Positions 19,181 through 30,050 of a stretch of 64,000 nt of DNA are shown here, piece after piece. The position numbers and the translations under genes are program-made. The notes under the pieces were generated by a model. That model was not told where the DNA came from and did not search any database. It worked only from the letters and a program-made list of their open reading frames with translations. Source of the stretch: Conexibacter sp. CPCC 206217 (GTDB taxonomy: Bacteria > Actinomycetota > Thermoleophilia > Solirubrobacterales > Solirubrobacteraceae); assembly GCF_030646165.1 (NCBI RefSeq), contig NZ_JAUTDO010000005.1, positions 1 through 64,000 on the forward strand. Direction: 5' to 3'. Numbering within the stretch: the first letter of the stretch is position 1; each line of letters begins with the position of its first letter.

Positions 19181-19203
19181 TCTAAGTCTATCTGACTTAG
19201 ATC
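19179..19203. promoter_or_regulatory. HAIR-like HspR operator before clpB
   Basis: A perfect 10-bp inverted repeat with a 5-nt spacer: GATCTAAGTC, TATCT, GACTTAGATC. Written as 7+7+7 it reads TCTAAGT-N7-ACTTAGA, the same geometry as the HAIR consensus CTTGAGT-N7-ACTCAAG with changed half-sites. It lies between hspR and clpB, overlapping the end of hspR, 23 nt from the clpB ATG. Confidence 0.8.
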
Positions 19204-19226
19204 TCGATTCCCGGAGGAACCGCCGC

Positions 19227-21791
<2,565 letters not shown>

Positions 21792-21806
21792 CGTTCCGAG
21801 GTGAGA

Positions 21807-21863
21807 CGCTGTGCGGCGCGTCCGAGCGGACGCGCCGCTTCGGCGCGTGCGCGCCGCACAGCG
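21807..21863. terminator. Bidirectional terminator hairpin after clpB
   Basis: The 14-nt arms CGCTGTGCGGCGCG (21807-21820) and CGCGCCGCACAGCG (21850-21863) are perfectly complementary, with a self-complementary GC-rich loop. It lies between clpB and a convergent minus-strand gene. No T-tract is present. Confidence 0.7.
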
Positions 21864-21873
21864 CCGCCGTCGC

Positions 21874-22608
21874 TCAGCCTCTGCTCGACGCTCTTCTTCT
21901 GGTCGCTCTTCTTCTCGCGGCCGGTCGTCTGACCTCGAAGCCGATCGACACGCGCGGCTTCGTCGTCGGCGCGTATCTGAAGCTCGTGTCGACCTGGAAG
22001 GTCCAGCGGCCGAACTCGTATCTGAACGGGAACAGCGCGATCTTGCCGGTCTTCAACGCGCCGCAGACGGAGTCGGTCGTGCCGATCCGCAGCGTCCGCC
22101 GCAGCTTGCCGTTGGGGCGGACGTAGTGGACGTAGACGCCGCGCTTTGCGCCCATCCCGAGCACCCGCCAGCTGACGCGCAACGTCGCCGGGTTGCCGGA
22201 CTGGGGTGCGAAGCTCGCGGACAGGGGGGTCATCAGGAAGGTCGTGCTGGCGACGTTGGGGCCGTCGGTGACCGACAACGTCATCTCGCGCGTGCCCCGC
22301 GTGCCTCTGTACGCCGGCGCGGTGAACCTCGCGCGGATGCGGCCTCTGGCGTCGGTTCTGCCGCTGCCGATGTCGCGCGTGCCGGACAGCTTCGCCGTCC
22401 ACGTCGCGTCCGGCTTGAAGCCGGTTCCGAGCAGTTGGCCCGGCTGACTGCTGAGGTAGCAGCCGGGATTGAGCGCGATCGTCGCCTTCGCGACGGCGCT
22501 GGATGCGGTGGCGGCGGCGCCGCCAGCAGCGAGCGCCGCGGCCGCGCACGCGAGCGCGCCGAGGCGGACGGGATGCAGGCGGCTGACGGACATGGCAGGC
22601 ATCATCAT
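21874..22608 (-). CDS. Secreted protein of unknown function
   Basis: About 244 aa (ATG at 22608; ATGs at 22602 and 22593 are alternatives). The signal peptide VRLGALACAAAALAAGGAAA is followed by an all-beta-looking mature region with two cysteines (GCYLSSQPG, SVCGALKTG) and a basic tail ([18 protein letters not shown]). The GTGFKPDATWTAKLSG...DARGRIRARFTAP pattern resembles Ig-like sugar/wall-binding modules in cell-surface proteins, but no named family is recognised. It is rich in AGA codons like its genome neighbours. Confidence 0.7.
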   Translation of the reverse strand: MMMPAMSVSRLHPVRLGALACAAAALAAGGAAATASSAVAKATIALNPGCYLSSQPGQLLGTGFKPDATWTAKLSGTRDIGSGRTDARGRIRARFTAPAYRGTRGTREMTLSVTDGPNVASTTFLMTPLSASFAPQSGNPATLRVSWRVLGMGAKRGVYVHYVRPNGKLRRTLRIGTTDSVCGALKTGKIALFPFRYEFGRWTFQVDTSFRYAPTTKPRVSIGFEVRRPAARRRATRRRASSRG

Positions 22609-22735
22609 CGCGTAAACGCGCCACGGGCTCCGTCGATGCGGTGGACGGCGCAGTGGCGTCGAGGCGCTTGGTTGGATAGAACCCAGGGACGAGACGGTAG
22701 CCGGACCTGGACTCGACACCCGACGGGAGGAAGCC

Positions 22736-23017
22736 ATGCCGACGTACGTCATGCTCTCGAAGCTCACGCCTGAGGGCACGCAGACGATCAAGAACAACCC
22801 CCAGCGGATCCGCGAGATCAACAGGGAGGTCGAGCAGCTCGGCGCCAGAGTGCTGGCGCAGTGGGCGACGCTCGGCCGCTTCGACTTCATCAACGTCGTC
22901 GAGGCGCCGGACGAGAAGACGATCGCGCGCGTCTCGCTCGAGCTCGGCTCGCGCGGCACCGTCCAATACGAGACGTTGAGCGCGATACCGATCGACGACT
23001 TCATCTCCGCGCTCTAG
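22736..23017 (+). CDS. GYD-domain protein
   Basis: 93 aa. [59 protein letters not shown] matches the GYD domain (named for Gly-Tyr-Asp; here G-R-F-D-F). This is a small ferredoxin-like fold common in bacteria and of unknown function. GGGAGGAAG precedes the ATG. purD starts 31 nt downstream, so it is likely the first gene of the purD-purE transcript. Confidence 0.85.
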   Translation: MPTYVMLSKLTPEGTQTIKNNPQRIREINREVEQLGARVLAQWATLGRFDFINVVEAPDEKTIARVSLELGSRGTVQYETLSAIPIDDFISAL

Positions 23018-23048
23018 ACCGCAGAACCGCAGAAACGAAAGCAGTCCT

Positions 23049-24332
23049 TTGCCCAAGAAGGTCCTCGTCATCGGCGCCGGTGGGCGCGAGCACGCGATCG
23101 TGCGTGCGCTGAAGCGCTCGCCGCAGGCGCCTGAAGTGCTGTGCGCCCCCGGCAACGCCGGCATCGCCGCCGACGCGCGGCTGCTCGGCGTCGGCGTCGG
23201 CGACGTGCCCGGCCTCGTCGCCGCCGCGCAGGCGGAGCAGGTCGACCTCGTCGTCGTCGGCCCGGAGGCGCCGCTGGTCGACGGCGTCGTCGACGCGCTC
23301 GCCGAGGCCGGCATCGCCGCCTTCGGCCCGCGCGCAGCGGGGGCGAGACTGGAGGGCTCGAAGGCTTTCTCGAAGGAGGTCATGGAGGCGGCCGGCGTGC
23401 CGACGGCCGCGCACACGGTCGTCAGAACCGTCGACGACGGGCTCGCGGCGATCACGCGCTATCCGGTCGTCGTGAAGGCCGACGGCCTGGCGGCCGGCAA
23501 GGGCGTGATCATCGCCGAGAGCGAGCAGGAGGCGCGCGACGCGCTGCACGCCTTCCTCGTCGAGCACCGTCACGGCACCGAGCAGGTCGTCGTCGAGGAG
23601 CACCTCGTCGGCGAAGAGCTGTCGCTGCTGGCGCTGTGCGACGGCGAGCGCGCGATCCCGATGGCGCCGGCGCAGGACTACAAGCGGATCTTCGACGGCG
23701 ACGAGGGCCCCAACACCGGCGGGATGGGCTCCTACTCGCCCGTCCCCGGCTTCGACGACGCCTACGTGCGCGAGCTGACGGCCCAGGTCCACCAGCCGAT
23801 CGTCGACGAGCTGGCGCGCCGCGGCACGCCGTTCCACGGCGTCCTCTACGCGGGTCTGATGATGACGCCCGACGGCGTCAGAGTGCTCGAGTACAACACC
23901 CGCTTCGGCGATCCCGAGACGCAGGCGGTGCTGCCGCGGCTGCGCAGCGACCTGCTGGAGCTGCTGACGCGCGCCAGCGAGCCGGGCGGCCTCGACGGCG
24001 CCGCGCTGGAGTTCGCGCCCGACTGGGCCGTCACGCTCGTGCTCGCGAGCGCCGGCTATCCCGAGTCGCCGCGCACCGGCGACGCGATCGGCGGGCTCGA
24101 CACGGTCGCCGACGGGGTCGAGGTGACCCACGCCGGCACGCGCCGACGCGACGACGACGGCGCGATCGTGACGGCCGGCGGCCGGGTATTGAACGTGACT
24201 GCGCTGGGCGCCGACGCGGCGCAGGCGCGAGCGGCGGCCTATGCTGCCGCTGACCTGATCGAATTCGACGGCAGCCAGTTGCGACGGGACATCGCGCTGC
24301 GTGCCGTCAGACAGACTGAGAGCCCCGCATGA
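23049..24332 (+). CDS. purD: Phosphoribosylamine-glycine ligase
   Basis: 427 aa GAR synthetase (purine step 2): 5-phosphoribosylamine + glycine + ATP to GAR. Seen: N-terminal [14 protein letters not shown], the ATP-grasp region [14 protein letters not shown] and [17 protein letters not shown], the signature [16 protein letters not shown], and [14 protein letters not shown]. The start codon is TTG (23049), as MPKKVLVIG fits exactly and no ATG/GTG alternative exists nearby. It overlaps purE by 4 nt. Confidence 0.97.
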   Translation: MPKKVLVIGAGGREHAIVRALKRSPQAPEVLCAPGNAGIAADARLLGVGVGDVPGLVAAAQAEQVDLVVVGPEAPLVDGVVDALAEAGIAAFGPRAAGARLEGSKAFSKEVMEAAGVPTAAHTVVRTVDDGLAAITRYPVVVKADGLAAGKGVIIAESEQEARDALHAFLVEHRHGTEQVVVEEHLVGEELSLLALCDGERAIPMAPAQDYKRIFDGDEGPNTGGMGSYSPVPGFDDAYVRELTAQVHQPIVDELARRGTPFHGVLYAGLMMTPDGVRVLEYNTRFGDPETQAVLPRLRSDLLELLTRASEPGGLDGAALEFAPDWAVTLVLASAGYPESPRTGDAIGGLDTVADGVEVTHAGTRRRDDDGAIVTAGGRVLNVTALGADAAQARAAAYAAADLIEFDGSQLRRDIALRAVRQTESPA

Positions 24333-24820
24333 CCGACGAGCTGTCGCCCATCCGTGAGACCGAGACGGTCGAGACCGCCGATACCGTCGCCGCGCTCGAA
24401 CAGGAGCTGAAGGTCGACGGGATCCTCGTCGGCATCGTGATGGGCTCCGAGAGCGACCTGCCGATGATGGAAAAGGCCGCGGCCGAGCTGAACAGACGCG
24501 GGATCCCGAACGAGATCCAGGTGATGTCGGCGCACCGCAACCCGGACACCGTCGCGGAGTACTCCAAGACGGCGCAGTCGCGCGGGATCAAGGTCCTGAT
24601 CGCCGGCGCCGGCCTCGCCGCGGCGCTGCCCGGCGCGGTCGCGGCGCACACCGAGCTGCCCGTGATCGGCGTGCCGCTGACGAGCAAGACGTCGGTCGGC
24701 GGCGGCCTCGACGCGCTGCTCGCGATCGCCCAGATGCCGCCCGGCGTCCCGGTCGCCTGCGTCGGCGTCGACAACCCCCGCAACGCGGCCGTCCTGGCTG
24801 CGCGCATCCTCGCGGCGTAG
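24329..24820 (+). CDS. purE: 5-(carboxyamino)imidazole ribonucleotide mutase
   Basis: 163 aa, class I PurE. Core motifs: [68 protein letters not shown]. It converts N5-CAIR to CAIR. About 37 residues precede the core, acidic and probably helical ([22 protein letters not shown]), longer than most PurE proteins. It overlaps purD (ATGA). The usual partner purK is not in this window. Confidence 0.96.
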   Translation: MTDELSPIRETETVETADTVAALEQELKVDGILVGIVMGSESDLPMMEKAAAELNRRGIPNEIQVMSAHRNPDTVAEYSKTAQSRGIKVLIAGAGLAAALPGAVAAHTELPVIGVPLTSKTSVGGGLDALLAIAQMPPGVPVACVGVDNPRNAAVLAARILAA

Positions 24821-24829
24821 CGCCCCGAC

Positions 24830-24884
24830 GTGAGGACCGAAGGATCGGCGCCCTCTGCGGGCGTCAATCCTTCGGTGCTCTCAC
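24830..24884. terminator. Bidirectional terminator after purE
   Basis: ACCGAAGGAT (24836-24845) pairs with ATCCTTCGGT (24867-24876), extended outward by GTGAG and CTCAC. It lies between purE and a convergent gene ending at 24892. Confidence 0.65.
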
Positions 24885-24891
24885 AGCGTCG

Positions 24892-26463
24892 CTATCTCGT
24901 CACGACGATCGCGACGCTGAGGCGTCTGCCGATCGCTCTTCTGCCCTGGTAGACGCGCACGACGACGCGGTAGGTGCCGGTTCTCGTGTCCGCGCGCAGC
25001 GGGACCTTGACGAGCTTTCTGCCGTTTCTGCCGAGTCTCGCCTTCGCCATCGCGATCCGCGTGCGCGGTCTTCTGCTTCTGCGGATCTCGATCACGAAGC
25101 GGCGCGGCGTTCTCGCGGAGATCCGCACCGGCACGTAGCGCCCTCTGCTGAGCGCGATTCTCTTCCACAGCGTCAGTCTCGCGCCGCCGGTCGTCTGTGT
25201 CGTCGAGCCGCCGGAGACGTTCGGCGGGGGCGTCGCGTCGCCGCCTCTCGGCGTGACGACCGCTCTTCTGACGGGCGGCGCGATCGGGATCACGGGCGGC
25301 GTCACGACCGGCGGCACCACCACCGGCGGATCGACTCTCGGCGGCACGAGGCTGCTCGGCAGCACGTTCGCGCTCGTCGTCAGCATCAGCTTGCCGCTCG
25401 CGCCGCCGATCGCCGCCTGCGTGCCGCTGGCCAGCCCGACCGCGCGCCAGTCGTTGGCGGCGAGCGCGCCGTCGGCGCCGTTCCACTCGAAGTCACGGCC
25501 GTTGGTCGACTGGATCACGAAGCCGCTGTTGCCGACCGCGAGCACGGTGCCGCCGTTGTAGGCGACGTCGAACGGCCCGACGCCCGGCCAGCCGTGGACG
25601 CCGTCGTCGGCCAGGTGGAACCACTGCGAGGAGGCCCAGGCGTCCTCGGTGTACTGGGCGGTCGAGTTGCCGTACGGCGACGGTGTCACCGACCACATCC
25701 GGTTCGGGCTGGCCGGGTCGCCGGCCAGCACGCCCGCGAGCGTCATGCCGTTGGCGCCGCCGACGGCGGTCCCGGTCGGCTCGCTTCTGAGGTCGTCGGT
25801 CGAGAAGACCATCGTGTCCCAGAACGGGACCTGCAGGTAGAAGACGTCGGGGCTCGCCGCGAACATGTCGGCGAAGCCGGTCTTCTGCTCGATCCAGCAG
25901 TTGTCTCTGGCGACCGGCGGCACCTTGCGGTTGGCGTCGATCCACGTGCCGGTCGCGCCGACGGTCGCCGGGTCACCCGTCTGCGAGGTGGCGATCTGCC
26001 GCTCCGGGCCGCCGATCCAGACGCGCGTCGGGCCGGCGAAGCGGACGAAGTTCACGTCACCGAGTCTCTCGCTGATCGTGCACTGGTTGGCAGAGCCGTC
26101 GCCGACGTTGGAGACCGGGATGCCGGTCACTCTCGCCCACGTCCCGCCGCCGTCGGTCGAGCGCACGACCGTCCCGCCGACGCCGACCGCGAGGCCGACG
26201 CTGCCGCCCTGCTGAAACTCGACGTCGTTCAGCGGGACCCCGCCCGCGTAGACTCTCTCGAACCCGCTCAGGTCCGCTCTGCGGCGCCAGATCTCGCCGC
26301 TGGCGGTCGTGAACCAGAGGCGCGCGTCGCTCTGGTATTCGATCGCGGTGATGGCGCTGGAGGTGCCGGTCGGCACCTCGCTCCAGATGCCGGCCGCGGC
26401 CGGTGCCGCGCCGATCAGAATCGCGCACGCGGCTGTCGCAGCGAGCGCCCCAAACTTCCGCAT
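24892..26463 (-). CDS. Secreted YCF48/BNR-repeat-like protein
   Basis: 523 aa. Signal peptide (KFGALAATAACAILIGAAPAAA), then a beta-propeller-like region with repeated units such as VVRSTDGGGTWARV and VIQSTNGRDFEWNG (BNR/photosystem-assembly YCF48 type), then a Pro-rich linker around residues 375-415 (PPRVDPPVVVPPVVTPPVIP), and a basic beta-rich C-terminal domain ending IVVTR. The C-terminal part is arginine-dense and coded largely with AGA. Likely exported and wall-associated; function unknown. It interrupts the purine cluster on the opposite strand. Confidence 0.75.
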   Translation of the reverse strand: MRKFGALAATAACAILIGAAPAAAGIWSEVPTGTSSAITAIEYQSDARLWFTTASGEIWRRRADLSGFERVYAGGVPLNDVEFQQGGSVGLAVGVGGTVVRSTDGGGTWARVTGIPVSNVGDGSANQCTISERLGDVNFVRFAGPTRVWIGGPERQIATSQTGDPATVGATGTWIDANRKVPPVARDNCWIEQKTGFADMFAASPDVFYLQVPFWDTMVFSTDDLRSEPTGTAVGGANGMTLAGVLAGDPASPNRMWSVTPSPYGNSTAQYTEDAWASSQWFHLADDGVHGWPGVGPFDVAYNGGTVLAVGNSGFVIQSTNGRDFEWNGADGALAANDWRAVGLASGTQAAIGGASGKLMLTTSANVLPSSLVPPRVDPPVVVPPVVTPPVIPIAPPVRRAVVTPRGGDATPPPNVSGGSTTQTTGGARLTLWKRIALSRGRYVPVRISARTPRRFVIEIRRSRRPRTRIAMAKARLGRNGRKLVKVPLRADTRTGTYRVVVRVYQGRRAIGRRLSVAIVVTR

Positions 26464-26641
26464 CCCGGGCTCCTTGCCTTCCTCATCGGCCGTGGGGGTC
26501 GAACTCGAATCGCAGCGTAGGCGCGGCGTTCTCCGTGCGCAGTGTCGGATCGGTCGCGCGTCGGTCTCACCGGGGAGTGGTGCAGTGCGCGCCTACGCGC
26601 CAAGCCGCTGCCGATCGCGGGGGCTTGCGATCATCGAGGCC

Positions 26642-27919
26642 ATGATCGCTCGCTACACCCGCCCCGAGCTGGGCGCCCTCTGGACCGACGAAGCCCGCAT
26701 GACCGCCTGGCGCGACGTCGAGGTGGCGGCGTGCGAGGCGATGGAGGGGCCGACGGCGCAGGAGCTGGAGGCGATCCGCGCGGCGACGTTCACCGTCGCG
26801 GCGGTCGACGAGCGCGAGCGCACGACCGACCACGACGTCGCCGCGTTCGTCGACGTGCTGTCGGAGTCGGCCGGTCAGGCCGGGCGCTGGATCCACTACG
26901 GGCTGACCTCCTCCGACGTGCTCGACACCGCGCTGGCGTTGCAGCTGAAGCGCGCCGGCGAGGTGATCGTGCCGGGAGCGCACCGGCTCGTCGAGGTCTT
27001 GGCGCGGCGCGCGCGCGAGCATCGCGCGACGATGACGGTCGGCCGCACGCACGGCGTCCACGCCGAGCCGACGACGTTCGGGATCAAGCTCGCCGGCTTC
27101 GCGTTCGAGGCGCACCGCAACGCGCAGCGGCTGGAGCGCGCGTTCGAGCAGGTCGCCGTCGGCGCGCTGTCGGGCGCGGTCGGCACGTATGCCGCGACCT
27201 CGCCGCAGTTCGAGGAGCGCGTGCTGGGGTCGCTCGGGCTCGGCCGCGAGCCGATCTCGACGCAGGTCGTCGCGCGCGACCGCCACGCCGAGCTGCTGCA
27301 GGCGATCGCGCTCGCGGGCGCCGGCATGGAGCGGCTGGCGACCGAGATCCGCCATCTGCAGCGGACCGAGGTGCGCGAGGCGGAGGAGCCGTTTCGCAAG
27401 GGCCAGAAGGGCTCCTCGGCGATGCCGCACAAGAGAAACCCGATCAAGACGGAGCAGATCACGGGCCTCGCGCGGGTGCTGCGCGGCAACGCCCAGGCGG
27501 CCGTCGAGGACGTCGCGCTGTGGCACGAGCGCGACATCTCGCACTCGTCCGTGGAGCGCGTGATCCTGCCCGACTCGACGATCCTGCTCGACTACCTGCA
27601 GGCGCGCCTGACCGCCGTGATCGACGGCCTCGTCGTGCACGAGCAGCGGATGCTCGACAACCTCGAGATCACCTCCGGCGCGCTCTTCTCCCAGCGCCTG
27701 CTGCTGGCGCTGATCGAGCAGGCCGGGATGGTCCGCGACGACGCCTACCGGATCGTCCAGCGCACGGCCCAGCAGGCCTGGGACACGCGCACACCGCTGC
27801 GCCAGCTGATCGCCGAGGAGTCGGAGGCGGCAGGTCTCGACCTCGACGTGATCTTCGACTACGGCCACTACGCCCGCTACGCCGACGAGCTGATCGCGCG
27901 GCTGGACGAGATCGCCTGA
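26642..27919 (+). CDS. purB: Adenylosuccinate lyase
   Basis: 425 aa. It cleaves SAICAR to AICAR + fumarate and adenylosuccinate to AMP + fumarate. Seen: MIARYTRPELGALWTDEAR start, TDHDVAAFVD, YGLTSSDVLDTA, RTHGVHAEPTTFG with catalytic His, and the fumarase/lyase signature KGSSAMPHKRNP. The ATG at 26642 matches the family start; the open frame extends further upstream without support. The 178-nt gap before it is shared with a divergent secreted-protein gene. Confidence 0.97.
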   Translation: MIARYTRPELGALWTDEARMTAWRDVEVAACEAMEGPTAQELEAIRAATFTVAAVDERERTTDHDVAAFVDVLSESAGQAGRWIHYGLTSSDVLDTALALQLKRAGEVIVPGAHRLVEVLARRAREHRATMTVGRTHGVHAEPTTFGIKLAGFAFEAHRNAQRLERAFEQVAVGALSGAVGTYAATSPQFEERVLGSLGLGREPISTQVVARDRHAELLQAIALAGAGMERLATEIRHLQRTEVREAEEPFRKGQKGSSAMPHKRNPIKTEQITGLARVLRGNAQAAVEDVALWHERDISHSSVERVILPDSTILLDYLQARLTAVIDGLVVHEQRMLDNLEITSGALFSQRLLLALIEQAGMVRDDAYRIVQRTAQQAWDTRTPLRQLIAEESEAAGLDLDVIFDYGHYARYADELIARLDEIA

Positions 27920-28232
27920 GGACGCGTCACCACTGGGTGCCCGCCGCGGACGACGATGCGTCCACGGCGGGCAGATGGGGGTCGCGAAGCCGTCGGTGGC
28001 GGGTCGGTCAGAGGATCGAGGCGCCGGCCATCGCGCGGCCGGAAGGTTGTGACGGGAGCCGCAGTCTTCGACACCGACGGGGGTGCCCTCCATGGCCGGG
28101 CGGCCCGCCTGGCGAGCTTCAACTGTGGCCGCGTGGCCAGCTCGAAAGCGCCCTCGGCTGGGGAGTCGGCGGGGCGGCGGATGCCGCGCCCGGCCCGCCG
28201 TGCGTCGGATCTCGCTGCTAGCATCGGGCCAC
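27920..28232 (+). other. Gene-free stretch between purB and purC
   Basis: 313 nt without a convincing gene on either strand. It contains a hairpin soon after purB (27939-27972) and the purC -10 box (28219-28224). I looked for a purine riboswitch-like aptamer and saw none of its conserved loops. The remaining sequence shows no repeats. Confidence 0.5.
27939..27972 (+). terminator. Hairpin after purB
   Basis: GCCCGCCG (27939-27946) and CGGCGGGC (27965-27972), perfect 8-bp arms with an 18-nt loop, 20 nt after the purB stop. No T-tract. Confidence 0.5.
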
Positions 28233-28235
28233 GTG
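28219..28235 (+). promoter_or_regulatory. Leaderless-type promoter of purC
   Basis: TAGCAT (28219-28224) is followed by 8 nt and then the GTG start codon of purC, with no Shine-Dalgarno sequence. This fits a transcript beginning at or next to the start codon and would drive the purCSQL group. Confidence 0.55.
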
Positions 28236-29114
28236 ACCGCCCTCTCTGAGTTGCCCCTCATCGCAAGAGGCAAGGTCCGTGAGATCTACGATCTCGGCGA
28301 CACCCTGCTGCTCGTCGCCTCGGACCGAATCTCGACGTACGACGTCGTCCACCCGAACACGATCCCGGACAAGGGCAAGGTCTTGACCGCCCTCTCCGTG
28401 TTCTGGTTCGAGCGCCTCGGCTCGATCGTCCCGAACCACTACATCTCCGCCACCGACGGCGTTCCGGACGAGGTCCGGGGCCGGGCGCTGGTCGTGCAGA
28501 AGCTCAGCATGCTGCCGATCGAGTGCGTCGTGCGCGGCTACATCACCGGCTCGGGCTGGAAGGACTACAAGTCCACCGGCAAGGTCTCCGGTCTGGAGCT
28601 GCCCGCCGGCCTGGCGGAGTCCGAGCAGCTGCCGCAGCCGCTCTACACGCCGAGCACGAAGGCCGAGGTCGGCCACGACGAGGCGATCGACTTCGAGCAG
28701 ACCGTCGCGCTGCTGGGCGACGACCGCGCGCTCGCCGAGCGCGTCCGCGACGTCTCGATCGAGCTGTACGCGAAGGCGGCCGAGCACGCGCGCGAGCGCG
28801 GGATCATCCTCGCCGACACGAAGTTCGAGCTCGGCAACGCCGCCGACGGCACGCTGACGCTCGGCGACGAGGTGCTGACGCCCGACTCCTCGCGCTTCTG
28901 GCCCGTCGAGGGCTACGCGACCGGTCACGGCCAACCGAGCTTCGACAAGCAGATCGTGCGCGACTGGGCCGCCGGCAGCGGCTGGGACAAGACGCCGCCC
29001 GCGCCGGAGATCCCGGCCGAGGTCGTCGACAAGACGCGCGTGAGATACCTCGAGGCGTACGAGCTGATCACCGGCGAGTCGTTCGACGCCTGGCTGGAGA
29101 GGACCAACCCGTGA
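28233..29114 (+). CDS. purC: SAICAR synthetase
   Basis: 293 aa phosphoribosylaminoimidazole-succinocarboxamide synthase (CAIR + aspartate + ATP to SAICAR). Seen: IARGKVREIYDLGDTLLLVASDRISTYD, VVRGYITGSGWKDY, LADTKFELG and DEVLTPDSSRFWP. The GTG at 28233 gives MTALSELPLIARGKVREIY, the normal start. Its stop overlaps the purS GTG (GTGA). Confidence 0.97.
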   Translation: MTALSELPLIARGKVREIYDLGDTLLLVASDRISTYDVVHPNTIPDKGKVLTALSVFWFERLGSIVPNHYISATDGVPDEVRGRALVVQKLSMLPIECVVRGYITGSGWKDYKSTGKVSGLELPAGLAESEQLPQPLYTPSTKAEVGHDEAIDFEQTVALLGDDRALAERVRDVSIELYAKAAEHARERGIILADTKFELGNAADGTLTLGDEVLTPDSSRFWPVEGYATGHGQPSFDKQIVRDWAAGSGWDKTPPAPEIPAEVVDKTRVRYLEAYELITGESFDAWLERTNP

Positions 29115-29371
29115 AGATGCGCGTGCTCGTGCGGCCGAAGGCCGGAATCCTGGACCCGCAGGGTCAGGCGGTCGAGCGGGCGCTGCCCGCGCTCGGCTTC
29201 GCCGGCGTCTCGCAGGTCCACGTCGGCCGCCTGATCGAGCTGGAGGTCGACGATCCCGCGCAGCTGCCCGCGATGTGCGACAAGCTGCTCGTGAACCCGC
29301 TGATCGAGGACTACGAAGTCGTCTCGATCGACGGCGCGGCCGCGGGCGCTGCCGCGCCCGCCGCCGGGTGA
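29111..29371 (+). CDS. purS: FGAM synthase subunit PurS
   Basis: 86 aa. MRVLVRPKAGILDPQGQAVERALPALGFAGVSQVHVGRLIELEVD is the typical PurS sequence. It forms a dimer bridging PurL and PurQ in the three-part FGAM synthase. It starts at GTG 29111, overlapping purC by 4 nt; purQ begins 4 nt after its stop. The Ala-rich tail is lineage specific. Confidence 0.96.
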   Translation: MKMRVLVRPKAGILDPQGQAVERALPALGFAGVSQVHVGRLIELEVDDPAQLPAMCDKLLVNPLIEDYEVVSIDGAAAGAAAPAAG

Positions 29372-29375
29372 CGCC

Positions 29376-30050
29376 GTGAAGTTCGGCATCCTGCGCTTCC
29401 CCGGCACCTGCGACGAGGTCGACGCGCAGCTCGCCTGCGAGCGCGTCGCCAACGCCGAGATCCTCTGGCACGGCGACCGCGACCTGAAGGGCGTCGACGC
29501 GATCGTCGTGCCCGGCGGCTTCTCCTACGGCGACTACCTGCGCGTCGGCGCGATCGCCCGCTTCTCCCCGCTGATGGAGTCGGTGATCGACTTCGCCAAG
29601 CAGGGCGGCCCGGTGCTCGGCATCTGCAACGGCTTCCAGATCCTCTGCGAGGCCGGCCTGCTGCCCGGCGCGCTGCTGCCGAACAAGACGCTGCGGTTCG
29701 TCTGCCGCCAGGTCGACCTCGTCGTCGAGCGCGACGACACGCCGTTCACCAACGCCGCCGCCACGGGCGAGCTGCTGTCGATCCCCGCCAAGCACACGAC
29801 CGGCTGCTGGTACGCGCCGCCGGCGCTGCACGAGCAGGTCGAGGCCAACGGCCAGGTGCTGCTGCGCTACGCGCCCGGCCAGAACTTCAACGGCTCGCTC
29901 GCCGACGTCGCCGGCGTCTGCAACGAGGCCGGCAACGTCTTCGGCCTGATGCCGCACCCCGAGCACGCGGTCGACCCGCTGACCGGCTCGACCGACGGCC
30001 TCAAGCTGTTCGCCTCCATCCGCGACTCCCTCGCCGCCGCCCATGTCTGA
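29376..30050 (+). CDS. purQ: FGAM synthase glutaminase subunit PurQ
   Basis: 224 aa class I glutamine amidotransferase. Seen: KFGILRFPGTCDE, VVPGGFSYGDYLRVGAIARFSP, nucleophile Cys in VLGICNGFQILCEAGLLPGALL, and the catalytic His-x-Glu in LMPHPEHAVDP. It supplies ammonia to PurL. GTG start. The coding region overlaps purL by 8 nt. Confidence 0.97.
   Translation: MKFGILRFPGTCDEVDAQLACERVANAEILWHGDRDLKGVDAIVVPGGFSYGDYLRVGAIARFSPLMESVIDFAKQGGPVLGICNGFQILCEAGLLPGALLPNKTLRFVCRQVDLVVERDDTPFTNAAATGELLSIPAKHTTGCWYAPPALHEQVEANGQVLLRYAPGQNFNGSLADVAGVCNEAGNVFGLMPHPEHAVDPLTGSTDGLKLFASIRDSLAAAHV

Noticed and set aside
27973..28218. Purine riboswitch or small gene upstream of purC
   Set aside because: No conserved purine-aptamer loops and no small frame with a start, ribosome-binding site and plausible composition.
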